Positions 1 to 6,430 of a stretch of 11,984 nt of DNA are shown here, in pieces. Each line of letters starts with the position of its first letter. Positions within the stretch are counted from its first letter, which is position 1. The notes beneath the pieces are model-generated. The model saw nothing but the letters and a program-made list of their open reading frames with translations, was not told the DNA's origin and ran no database searches. The position numbers and the translations under genes were made by a program. The DNA is from JACTMJ01 sp039812845 (lineage in GTDB: Bacteria; Acidobacteriota; Terriglobia; Bryobacterales; Bryobacteraceae): contig JBDIBK010000119.1 of NCBI GenBank assembly GCA_039812845.1, positions 1-11,984 of the forward strand, written 5' to 3'.

Positions 1-579
1 CCGGAAAAAGCGCCCGCCGGCGCGCCGGCGATTCTGGAACGCCAATATTATGGCGAGAAGGAAGAGACTTCGGCGCTCACGCTTTACGACCGCAGCTTTG
101 ACATCACGTATCGCGGCTATACTCCCGTGGACGAAGAGAATACGGCCCGCATTCGGGAGGGGCGGCTGCATAATTTCTTTTATGTCGCTCGGCAGCGGCT
201 GCCCAGAGAGAAATACATCGTCGAGTATATCGGCACGGATATTATCCGGAACCAGCCGGCGGTAGGCATTCGTCTGGTTGACCCCGATTTCCGGGTGACC
301 GAATTGTGGGTGCATCGCACGACGAAGCTTCCGATACGGCAGGAATTTACCCGCCGCGACCCGAAGACCAATCTGCCAATTCAGGAGGTGACGGAGTGGG
401 ACAAGTTTCGGGACGTGGGGGGCGGCATTCAATGGCCGCTCTACGTCCTGCGCGAATCGCGGGGCAGAAAGATATTTGAGATGTTCGCGAGCGAGGTTCT
501 GGTGAACCCGCCGGTGAAAGCCGAGGTGTTTGAACTGCCCAATCCCGCCCAAAAAGTGAGTGAACGGAAGAAGAAATAA
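1..579 (+). CDS. LolA-like secreted/outer-membrane-lipoprotein-sorting-type protein, C-terminal part (5' end outside window)
   Basis: The frame is open from the first base to a TAA at 577-579, giving 192 residues; the start lies upstream of the window. The segment has the alternating, amphipathic beta-strand character of the LolA-like fold. A strand with NQPAVGIRLVDPD is followed by ELWVHRTTKLPIRQEF, the typical 'conversion to another residue/model coefficient' region of these proteins. It ends with strands containing IQWPLYVL and VFELPNP. Proteins of this kind are usually periplasmic, with an N-terminal signal peptide that would lie outside the window, and bind lipoproteins or lipids in a half-open beta-barrel. 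Similar free-standing genes are common in Acidobacteriota and have no proven substrate. The basic tail SERKKK ends the protein. The GTG at 127 is an internal codon, not a credible start, because the upstream codons are open and coding-like. The family assignment is by fold pattern only and is moderate. Confidence 0.6.
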   Translation, partial: PEKAPAGAPAILERQYYGEKEETSALTLYDRSFDITYRGYTPVDEENTARIREGRLHNFFYVARQRLPREKYIVEYIGTDIIRNQPAVGIRLVDPDFRVTELWVHRTTKLPIRQEFTRRDPKTNLPIQEVTEWDKFRDVGGGIQWPLYVLRESRGRKIFEMFASEVLVNPPVKAEVFELPNPAQKVSERKKK

Positions 580-614
580 GCACCGGGTGCGCGGGAACGG
601 ATTTCTCAGCGGAA

Positions 615-623
615 TGATATAAT
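615..623 (+). promoter_or_regulatory. Extended -10 promoter element upstream of the LysR gene
   Basis: TGATATAAT is a perfect TATAAT hexamer (618-623) preceded by a TGn extension. It lies in an AT-rich island between two GC-rich genes, about 107 nt before the LysR start at 731. No good -35 hexamer sits 16-18 nt upstream, which fits an extended -10 (sigma-70 type) promoter. Transcription would begin near 630, at the edge of a dyad (630-644). Confidence 0.5.
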
Positions 624-629
624 CAAAGC

Positions 630-644
630 TTATCAGGGTGATTA
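630..644. promoter_or_regulatory. Candidate LysR-type operator (interrupted dyad)
   Basis: TTATCAGGGTGATTA is an imperfect inverted repeat (arms TTATCA / TGATTA, five of six pairs, 3-nt spacer). It resembles the AT-rich dyads containing T-N11-A-like spacing that LysR-type regulators bind. It lies directly downstream of the TATAAT box, where binding would block initiation, so autorepression by the adjacent LysR protein is plausible. This is inference from position and symmetry only. Confidence 0.3.
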
Positions 645-662
645 GCGTTCTTTTTGAGAGAG

Positions 663-683
663 AAGGCGGGGGCCCGACGCCTT
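663..683 (+). repeat. Short inverted repeat in the LysR leader
   Basis: AAGGCG (663-668) pairs perfectly with CGCCTT (678-683) around a 9-nt G/C-rich loop, inside the presumed 5' leader of the LysR mRNA. No T-run follows it, so it is not a classical intrinsic terminator. It may form a leader hairpin or be chance in GC-rich DNA. Confidence 0.25.
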
Positions 684-730
684 AGCCAAGCAGTGCCGCC
701 CTGATTCCGCCGCGTGAGGGCAGGAGCCCG

Positions 731-1681
731 ATGGACCTCGACCAACTACATACCTTTCTTGAAATCGTTCGCCTGAAGAGCTTCTCCAAGGCGGCGCAAA
801 CCTGCTTCCGCACCCAGCCCGCCATCAGCGCGCAAGTGCGGCAGTTGGAACAGGAACTGAACACTTCCCTCTTTGAGCGTCTAGGAACGCGGATTCGCCT
901 TACTCCGGCCGGGAAGATTTTCGCCGAGTATTCCGAGCAGATTCTGGATCTTCGACGCCGCGCCCAGGATTCCATCAATGAACTCGAGCGGGTGCCGCGC
1001 GGGGAACTGGTGATCGCGGCGAACGAGGCCACATGCCTCTATGTGCTTCCGCGGGTGTTCTCGGAATATCGCAAGCAGTTCCCCAATGTCCAGTTGCAGG
1101 TGGACCGCTCCTACGGGTCGCGCGTGGTGGAAGCGGTTGTCGACAATCTCGCCGATTTTGGCATCACCCAGTTGCCGGTGACTGAGAAGAAGGTGCAGGT
1201 GGTGCGGATCCACGCCGACGAGATTCGTTTGATCGTGCCGCCGAACCATCCCCTGGCGGACCGGGACTCGGTTACCGCCCAGGAACTGTGCAATCACAAT
1301 ATCCTGCTGCCGAAGTACGGCACGACGCGCAAGCGCCTCACAGCCTGGCTGGAACCCGTCGATGAGAACTTGAAGATCTCCATGGAGCTCGATTCCACGG
1401 AGATGATTAAGCAGTTCTGCCTGGCCGGATTGGGTGCCGGTTTCCTGGCCTACACCAACTGCCAGGCGGATGTGGAAGCGGGCCGGTTGAGGGCGTTAAG
1501 CCTTGCGCCGGAGCCGATGATGCGGCGGCTTGGCCTGATCTACAAGCGCGATAAGGCGCTTTCCAAGGCGGCGCTCGGCTTTATTCAGGTGATTCTGGAG
1601 CACGCCGGAACGGGCGGAGCCCGTTCGGAAGCCGCCGAAGATCTCGCGAGCCGAGACATGGGTGCGGCCGAGAATGCGTGA
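731..1681 (+). CDS. LysR-type transcriptional regulator
   Basis: This 316-residue protein has the full LysR-type architecture. Residues 1-60 form the winged helix-turn-helix, with the typical opening MDLDQLHTFLEIV, the SFSKAAQ...QPAISAQVRQLE recognition helices (18-40) and LFER...RLTPAG (48-61). A linker helix spans about 62-90. A periplasmic-binding-protein-like effector domain covers about 91-292, containing a typical VPPNHPLAD stretch (169-177) and GLGAGFLAY (233-241). The last 25 residues are an Ala/Glu-rich extension without recognisable function. The start at 731 is favoured by AGGAG at 722-726, 4 nt upstream, and by the family's usual N-terminus. Such proteins bind operator dyads as tetramers and respond to small metabolites; the ligand and target cannot be read here. 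The gene overlaps the next small ORF, and a promoter plus dyad just upstream suggests autoregulation. Confidence 0.95.
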   Translation: MDLDQLHTFLEIVRLKSFSKAAQTCFRTQPAISAQVRQLEQELNTSLFERLGTRIRLTPAGKIFAEYSEQILDLRRRAQDSINELERVPRGELVIAANEATCLYVLPRVFSEYRKQFPNVQLQVDRSYGSRVVEAVVDNLADFGITQLPVTEKKVQVVRIHADEIRLIVPPNHPLADRDSVTAQELCNHNILLPKYGTTRKRLTAWLEPVDENLKISMELDSTEMIKQFCLAGLGAGFLAYTNCQADVEAGRLRALSLAPEPMMRRLGLIYKRDKALSKAALGFIQVILEHAGTGGARSEAAEDLASRDMGAAENA

Positions 1682-2063
1682 TCGGGCGACAGCCGGCGAG
1701 CGTGGAACTTACCGTTTTCGCAGTGTGTTCTTTTCCGAGAAAGGCCGATTCTCCCAGTGCGATGATCTCGCTCTGGTGGGATGCCGGCTGGAAGACCGGA
1801 TGCGCGAGAGCGTCGGGCAGCACAGGACCACTTCTTTCCTGATCGTCGATAACAGGCTGCTGGCGTCGGACAGCGATCTCCTATCCGTGCTGCCCGTCAA
1901 GCTGAGGGCGAGGCTGGGGCGGGCGGAGGGAACGGACAGCGCCGCCGACGGCGAGGCCGCCCACGGCTGGCTGCAAAACCGATTGCACAAGCGGTTGCCC
2001 CTCATCGCGGGCGCGGCGTGCGCCGCGGCAGGCTTCTGGGTGTTTCTTCAACTGACGCTTTGA
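1674..2063 (+). CDS. Hypothetical small protein with a C-terminal membrane anchor
   Basis: I do not recognise a family. From the ATG at 1674, which overlaps the last codons of the LysR gene (stop 1679-1681), the product is 129 residues. A GTG at 1662 in the same frame is an alternative start. Residues 1-105 are hydrophilic and charged, with a short hydrophobic strand TTSFLIVDNRLL (52-63). A basic patch (RLHKR, 103-107) precedes one strongly hydrophobic segment, about 108-127, that runs to the end of the protein. This would make it a tail-anchored membrane protein with a cytoplasmic N-terminal part. Third codon positions are rich in G/C, as in neighbouring genes, and the overlap suggests translational coupling to the regulator. 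There is no strong Shine-Dalgarno sequence. It could be a spurious ORF, but it fills an otherwise empty 447-base gap and ends in a sensible transmembrane helix. Confidence 0.5.
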   Translation: MRDRATAGERGTYRFRSVFFSEKGRFSQCDDLALVGCRLEDRMRESVGQHRTTSFLIVDNRLLASDSDLLSVLPVKLRARLGRAEGTDSAADGEAAHGWLQNRLHKRLPLIAGAACAAAGFWVFLQLTL

Positions 2064-2128
2064 GGATCTTCACTGGATTTACATTCGCTCGGCGCCCCAG
2101 GGCACAGCCTCGCGTAAGCTAAAAATTT

Positions 2129-3028
2129 ATGGCAATCACGAAGAAAGCGCTGGTGTTTGGAAGCGGCGGCCAGTTGGGTTTTGAGGTAATGCGCCGGCTG
2201 GCGCAGGCGGGCTGGCGGACGGTGGGGTTCAGCCGCCAGGCCGCCGATATCCGCCAAGCGGATGTGGTGAACAGCTTCGTCGAGAGCGAACGTCCGGCGC
2301 TGGTTGTGAATTGCGCCGCCTATAACCTGGTGGACCGGGCGGAGGCGGAACCGGCCGCGGCGTACCTCGTGAATGGGCTGGCAACCCGGAATCTGGCGCT
2401 GGCCTGCGCGAAGTCGAATGCGCGGCTGGTTCATTTCTCCACGGACTACGTGTTCGACGGCCAGTCGCGGCAGCCTTACGCGGAAGAAGACCGCCCGCAT
2501 CCCATCAACGCCTATGGCGTTTCGAAACTCAGCGGCGAGCTTTACGCATTCGCTTACCTAAAGGATGCGCTCGTCATTCGCACCTGCGGCGTCTTTGGTC
2601 CGGAAGGCATCCACACGGCGCATGGGAACTTCGTGGAGACCATGCTGCGCAACGCCCATGCCGGGCGTCCGCTGCGCGTGGTGTCGGATACGTTTGCGTC
2701 GCCCACGTTCGCGCCCGCGCTGGCGGAAAAGGCGGTCTTGCTGGCCGATGCTGGTGCCTCCGGGCTCTATCACGCGGGAGGCGGCGAATCGATCTCGTGG
2801 TACGACTTCGCCCGGCTGATTTTTGATGTCAGCCAGATTGAGGCGAATCTGGAACCAACCACTCGCGCGGACTACGTTTCCGCAGCCGCCCGCCCGCAGT
2901 TCTCCGCGCTCTCCAACGCCAAGCTGGAGGCGGAAGGGTTCGGCGAGATGCCCGGCCTGCGCGAAGCGATGCTCGAATACTTTGACCGCCGGGAGACCGT
3001 GCTGCGCAAGGGCAATCTCACCCACTGA
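2129..3028 (+). CDS. RmlD-like sugar-nucleotide reductase (extended SDR superfamily)
   Basis: This 299-residue protein matches the dTDP-4-dehydrorhamnose reductase (RmlD) group of extended short-chain dehydrogenases. It has a Rossmann dinucleotide-binding loop GSGGQLG (11-17). NCAAYNLVDRAE (61-72), STDYVFDG (104-111) and the catalytic pair Tyr129/Lys133 in YGVSK are all characteristic. A C-terminal lobe includes ASPTFAPALAE and a typical GLYHAGG strand before the substrate region. RmlD reduces dTDP-4-keto-L-rhamnose to dTDP-L-rhamnose with NAD(P)H in the cytoplasm, but no rmlA, rmlB or rmlC gene is present in the window. The actual substrate could therefore be another 4-keto sugar nucleotide or a related compound. 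The region before the ATG (AAAAATTT) lacks a clear Shine-Dalgarno. The gene lies 65 nt after the small ORF and converges on the VWA gene with 27 nt between stops. Confidence 0.88.
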   Translation: MAITKKALVFGSGGQLGFEVMRRLAQAGWRTVGFSRQAADIRQADVVNSFVESERPALVVNCAAYNLVDRAEAEPAAAYLVNGLATRNLALACAKSNARLVHFSTDYVFDGQSRQPYAEEDRPHPINAYGVSKLSGELYAFAYLKDALVIRTCGVFGPEGIHTAHGNFVETMLRNAHAGRPLRVVSDTFASPTFAPALAEKAVLLADAGASGLYHAGGGESISWYDFARLIFDVSQIEANLEPTTRADYVSAAARPQFSALSNAKLEAEGFGEMPGLREAMLEYFDRRETVLRKGNLTH

Positions 3029-3055
3029 CGGGGGGCGGGCTCCTTCCCGAATCTT

Positions 3056-4102
3056 CTAATTGGCGCTCTTTTCGGAGTAGTAGCCTCGCCGCGTTTGCAC
3101 TTTCAGGCCCTTCGTTTTCGTATCCAAGTCGATCTTGTGATATTCGCGGTCCGTCTTCTGGTTCGTTGGCGTGTAGCCGATGGAATACTGGTTGCGAAGT
3201 TGTTCCTGAATTTCGTCAAAGAAGACGTTCAGCGGCTGGTTGCGCTTCGGCTTGAAGAGCGTTCCACCGGTTTCCTTGGCCATCTTGCCCAGGTCGTAGT
3301 CCGCCGTTCCCCGCATGAACGGCTGGAAGCTGGGGTCGAAGTGGAAAATGCTGTAGATCACAACATCGGAGAGCTGGGCTTCCCGCAGCGCCTCGTCGAT
3401 TTCCACTTTGCTGCCCTGGTCGACGCCATCGGTCAGCAGGATAATCGCCTTGCGCCCCACCGGGTTCCGCAGCATGTCTTTCGCGGCTACATAAACGGAA
3501 TCGTAGAGCACCGTCCCGCGCGGCGTGCCGTTGGGGTTCGTGCCCGGCGTCACCGGGCTGTAGACGCCACCGCGCACTTCCATGCGGTCAATGGCTCTTG
3601 CGAGCAGCGATTTCGAGGAAGTCAGATCCTGTTCCAGCCGGGAATCCGGACCGAAGCTAATCACGAAGGCAAGGTCCTTGGGGCCGATAACGCTGTCGAT
3701 GAACGCCTTCGCGGAGCGCTTTTCTTCCTCGATCAGATTCTCCTGGCTCACGCTGACATCGAAGATGATCCCCAGCGTCAGCGGCAGGTTCGATTCGGAA
3801 GCGAAGTACTTGATCTCTTGAGGCGTGCCGTCTTCTTTCAGGGTGAAATCGTCCTTCGTCAGATTGTTGATGAAGCGGCCGTGCTTGTCGCGAACCGAAG
3901 CGAAGACGTTCACCACCTCCACGTCCATGGAAATGATCGCGCCGGAATCGGTGATCACCGCGCCCGGCTCATTCGCGGGGGGAGGCGTTTTTCCGCCCGC
4001 GGTTTCCACCGGATTCGGCTTCAGCGGTTTGAACTGTGCGAATGCCGGCAACGCCGAGAGACTGAGGATGACGGCGGCGAGTCGAAATAGGCAACGGTGC
4101 AT
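3056..4102 (-). CDS. Secreted VWA-domain protein (VWFA-related Acidobacterial type)
   Basis: This 348-residue protein begins with a signal peptide: basic MHRCLFR, a hydrophobic core, and a likely cleavage after AFA at residue 22. A Pro-rich linker follows (about 25-48). A short beta domain (about 58-100, with FASVRDKHG and LTKDDFTLKEDG) is typical of the acidobacterial VWFA-related family. A von Willebrand factor A domain then spans about 106-310. Its metal-ion-dependent adhesion site is intact: DVSVS (115-119), Thr197 near GTVLYD, and LLTDGVD (223-228) with Asp225. The C-terminus ends with QYSIGYTP and RRGYYS. Such proteins are exported and probably bind protein partners through a divalent metal; no specific partner is known. 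AGGGGA lies 5 nt before the ATG (top strand 4108-4113), confirming the start. It follows the glycoside hydrolase gene on the same strand after 115 nt. Confidence 0.92.
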   Translation of the reverse strand: MHRCLFRLAAVILSLSALPAFAQFKPLKPNPVETAGGKTPPPANEPGAVITDSGAIISMDVEVVNVFASVRDKHGRFINNLTKDDFTLKEDGTPQEIKYFASESNLPLTLGIIFDVSVSQENLIEEEKRSAKAFIDSVIGPKDLAFVISFGPDSRLEQDLTSSKSLLARAIDRMEVRGGVYSPVTPGTNPNGTPRGTVLYDSVYVAAKDMLRNPVGRKAIILLTDGVDQGSKVEIDEALREAQLSDVVIYSIFHFDPSFQPFMRGTADYDLGKMAKETGGTLFKPKRNQPLNVFFDEIQEQLRNQYSIGYTPTNQKTDREYHKIDLDTKTKGLKVQTRRGYYSEKSAN

Positions 4103-4217
4103 GGGTGTCCCCTGTCTGCTTCGATAGATGCCTCACTGCGCCGTCTTGTTACGGAAAGCTTCGAGCCGGGCGGGATTCTCTCCTGCTCATCGATCCCCCT
4201 CACGTTCCGGTACGCCG

Positions 4218-5405
4218 CTACAGCGTGGGCAGCTTCGCACTGTGAATGATATCGGTCATGCGCCGGTGCCACGCAACGTCGCGCCACATGCCGACGAATT
4301 GCGGGCCACAGAAATTGCTGGTGGCGATGGCGGCCCAGCGGCCGGTGGCGGCAGCGGTTCGCACGCCGGTTTTGCAAAGGTCCTTGATCCAATCCCAATG
4401 CAACAGCGGCCAGTCCTTGTAGTCAACGACGCTCCAACATTCCGTGGTGATGAGCGGTTTGTTGCGGGAGCGGCTCCACTCGGCAGCCCACTTGACGCCT
4501 TCCGCCAATTTCGCATTCCAATAGTCGGGCTTAGAGCGGTACAGAGTCTCCCCTTTGGCCACAAGGTTCTCATAGCCCTTGGAATCGAAGCGCTCGTAAC
4601 GATAGCCAACCTGCTTATAGAAATCGGTGAAATGGGTCATCCACAGATGGAGTTCCAGAAAGTCGTGCATGGAGACATCCTCGCTTTGCCAGCGATCATA
4701 CTCGCTGGTGAAGGAGAAGCAGTAGTCGAACTGAGGGTAGCTGGCACGGCAGACGGCGATGGCCTCGCGCATCCACTGAGCCCCTTGCGGGGAATTGCGG
4801 CGGAAATCCTTGGGCAGCCAGGGGCACCAGACGCTCAGCGGGAATTCGTTGCAGAGGTCGACGAAGAGCACGGTATCGAGCAAGCCGGCGGCGGCGATGC
4901 CATCGAGCGCGGTTTTCCAATCGGCGCCTTGTTCCTCGCCGGAACGGTAGTTCCGCGAAACCTGGGGTGTTTCTTCGCGATACCACGAGGAGAGCCCGGC
5001 CTTGATGCCGTGCCTCTTGCAGGCCCTCAGGAATTCATTTAAGGCGGGCTGCACCTGGACGCGGCAGAGCGCCGGAGCGCCCCAATCCTGCTGATTCCAT
5101 TGCGGCTTCAGATCCCATGTCTTCTCCGCGCCATGGGCGGTCAAGTGGGGGTACGCGTCGATACGCACCGCGTCGTAGCCGAGGGCCTTGAGTTCCCCGA
5201 GGGCAAGATCCCAATCCTCATAGCCCGCACCCGGCCAGCGCCGTTCGAGCCAGGAAAAATCCCACATTGTGATAGCCAGAGGATGCGTTCGAATGTGGCG
5301 GGCCAGGCTTCGTGGTGCCGCGGAAGGCGATTGCGATGGAGCGGACGCGGCCGAAACCGGAAAGGGAACGGCGGCGGACATGAGAAGGGAACGGCGGCTG
5401 ATCAT
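4218..5405 (-). CDS. Tat-exported cellulase-like glycoside hydrolase (clan GH-A type)
   Basis: The 395-residue protein starts at the ATG whose complement is 5403-5405. GGGAG lies 5 nt upstream and the N-terminus MISRRSLLMSAAVPF is a twin-arginine signal (SRRxLL), so the longer frame from 5459 is rejected. The mature part has TIM-barrel features: YDAVRIDAYPHL (77-88), FVDLCNEFPLS (181-191) with the Asn-Glu pair expected of the acid/base at beta-strand 4 of clan GH-A (Glu187), and LITTECWS (318-325) with a second Glu (Glu322) in the position of the nucleophile. Many Trp and Tyr residues (WDFSWLERRW, WNQQDW, LHWDW) suit carbohydrate binding. Annotated relatives are usually called 'cellulase-like family protein'; the real substrate is unknown. 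Tat export implies folding before secretion, perhaps with a cofactor or metal. It is divergent from the DUF4159 gene. Confidence 0.78.
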   Translation of the reverse strand: MISRRSLLMSAAVPFPVSAASAPSQSPSAAPRSLARHIRTHPLAITMWDFSWLERRWPGAGYEDWDLALGELKALGYDAVRIDAYPHLTAHGAEKTWDLKPQWNQQDWGAPALCRVQVQPALNEFLRACKRHGIKAGLSSWYREETPQVSRNYRSGEEQGADWKTALDGIAAAGLLDTVLFVDLCNEFPLSVWCPWLPKDFRRNSPQGAQWMREAIAVCRASYPQFDYCFSFTSEYDRWQSEDVSMHDFLELHLWMTHFTDFYKQVGYRYERFDSKGYENLVAKGETLYRSKPDYWNAKLAEGVKWAAEWSRSRNKPLITTECWSVVDYKDWPLLHWDWIKDLCKTGVRTAAATGRWAAIATSNFCGPQFVGMWRDVAWHRRMTDIIHSAKLPTL

Positions 5406-5496
5406 CGAGACTCCCGCGGCCAGCCTAACATAAAACCGACGACCGCATCCGAATGCCACGGTGAGAGAGGCGGTAACATCCGCTTGGCATCTCGCG

Positions 5497-5502
5497 TATA
5501 GT
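5497..5502 (+). promoter_or_regulatory. Candidate -10 box immediately before the DUF4159 start
   Basis: TATAGT matches five of six bases of TATAAT and lies 9 nt before the ATG at 5512. A weak -35-like GTAACA (5473-5478, four of six matches) is 18 nt upstream. If used, transcription would start almost at the start codon, giving a leaderless or nearly leaderless mRNA. The alternative is that AGGA at 5503-5506 acts as a ribosome binding site on a longer transcript. Confidence 0.25.
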
Positions 5503-5511
5503 AGGATGCAA

Positions 5512-6381
5512 ATGCCCAGGAAACGCCTGCTGCTCGTGGCGGTTCCGGCGGGGATGTTCCTTCTGGCGGCGCTGGCGGCGGCGCAGATTTTTGAGGGCTT
5601 CGGGGCGCGCGGCCGCCGATTCGGCGGAGATCAACCGCAACCGGGCGCTGCCAGGGGCCAGACGCGCTGGGCGCAATACGAATCCGAGATGCAGAATCCG
5701 ACGCCCGATCCTCCGGACGCGTGGGTTGAGCGGGAGTTCGTGTTCGCGCGCCTCCGCTTCCGCGCCCCGGCCAGAAGGTCTTACTACCAGGCCTGGGGCA
5801 TCGATACCAATAAAGCGGATCGGCAGTTCATTCAGGTGATTCAGCGCCTGACGCGGGTGGATGCGCGGTCCGTCGAGGAAATTGTAGACATCGACAGCGA
5901 TGCGATTTTCGGCTTCCCCTTTCTGTATGCGGTTGCCGTAGGGGAGTGGGAGATCAATGGCCGTCAGGCCGCGCGGCTGCGGGAATACTTCGAACGCGGA
6001 GGCTTCCTGATGGTGGACGATTTTCACGCGGAAGAGGAGTGGGCGAATTTCGCCGGAGTGCTGACCCGCATCTTTCCCCAGGGCGATGTGATCGATCTGC
6101 CCAACGATCATCCGATCTTTCACACGGTCTATAACATCGCGGACCGCGTGCGCATCCCCGGCCTCAATGTGGTGAACGGGCGTGGTGTCGAGCGGGGCGG
6201 GGAAGATCCGCACTGGCGGGCGGTGGTGGATGCGGAGGGCCGCGTGATGGTGGTGATCTGCCACAACATGGACGTGGCGGACGCGTGGGAATGGGCCGAT
6301 CTGCCGGAGTATCCGGAGCGCTTCGCCACCGAGGCCTACAAGCTGGGGGTCAACTACATCGTATATGCGCTCACGCACTAG
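5512..6381 (+). CDS. Secreted DUF4159-domain protein
   Basis: The protein has 289 residues from the ATG at 5512, chosen because AGGA (5503-5506) precedes it by 5 nt and it gives a proper signal peptide (MPRKR then a hydrophobic stretch to about residue 24). In-frame GTG 5461 and ATG 5506 are alternatives. After a Gly/Arg-rich linker (30-50) comes a DUF4159 domain at about 73-287. It contains VEREFVFARLRF (72-83), FLYAVAVGEWEI (137-148), LREYFERGGFLMVDDFHAEEEW (about 156-177), PNDHPIFHTVYN (197-208) and a C-terminal KLGVNYIVYALTH. The domain has a glutamine-amidotransferase-like fold and is often found near MoxR/DUF58/VWA 'Bat-like' clusters, but its biochemical role is unproven. Here it stands alone between a divergent hydrolase gene and convergent cdsA (49 nt between stops). 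Gly-Gly-Phe-Leu-Met-Val-Asp-Asp-Phe (163-171) is the most recognisable motif. Confidence 0.85.
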   Translation: MPRKRLLLVAVPAGMFLLAALAAAQIFEGFGARGRRFGGDQPQPGAARGQTRWAQYESEMQNPTPDPPDAWVEREFVFARLRFRAPARRSYYQAWGIDTNKADRQFIQVIQRLTRVDARSVEEIVDIDSDAIFGFPFLYAVAVGEWEINGRQAARLREYFERGGFLMVDDFHAEEEWANFAGVLTRIFPQGDVIDLPNDHPIFHTVYNIADRVRIPGLNVVNGRGVERGGEDPHWRAVVDAEGRVMVVICHNMDVADAWEWADLPEYPERFATEAYKLGVNYIVYALTH

Positions 6382-6430
6382 GCGGCTGCGCGTTCGGGCT
6401 GCCGGGCCTTCCGGTGAGAGCGCGGTGCCG

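Noticed and set aside
580..590. GCACCGGGTGC palindrome as terminator of the first gene
   Set aside because: The stem is only 4-5 bp with almost no loop, and no T-run follows.
3036..3049. Hairpin between the convergent RmlD-like and VWA genes
   Set aside because: Only a 4-bp CGGG/CCCG stem, without a proper T-run on either side; too weak to call a terminator.
3095..4090. + strand open frame of 331 codons antisense to the VWA gene
   Set aside because: Shadow of the VWA gene; low-complexity Arg/Val-rich protein without motifs.
4103..4217. Promoter or small gene between the hydrolase and VWA genes
   Set aside because: No convincing -35/-10 pair, hairpin or ORF is visible beyond the Shine-Dalgarno of the VWA gene.
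5406..5459. Longer start of the hydrolase at 5459
   Set aside because: The internal ATG at 5405 has GGGAG at ideal spacing and gives a proper Tat signal at the N-terminus.
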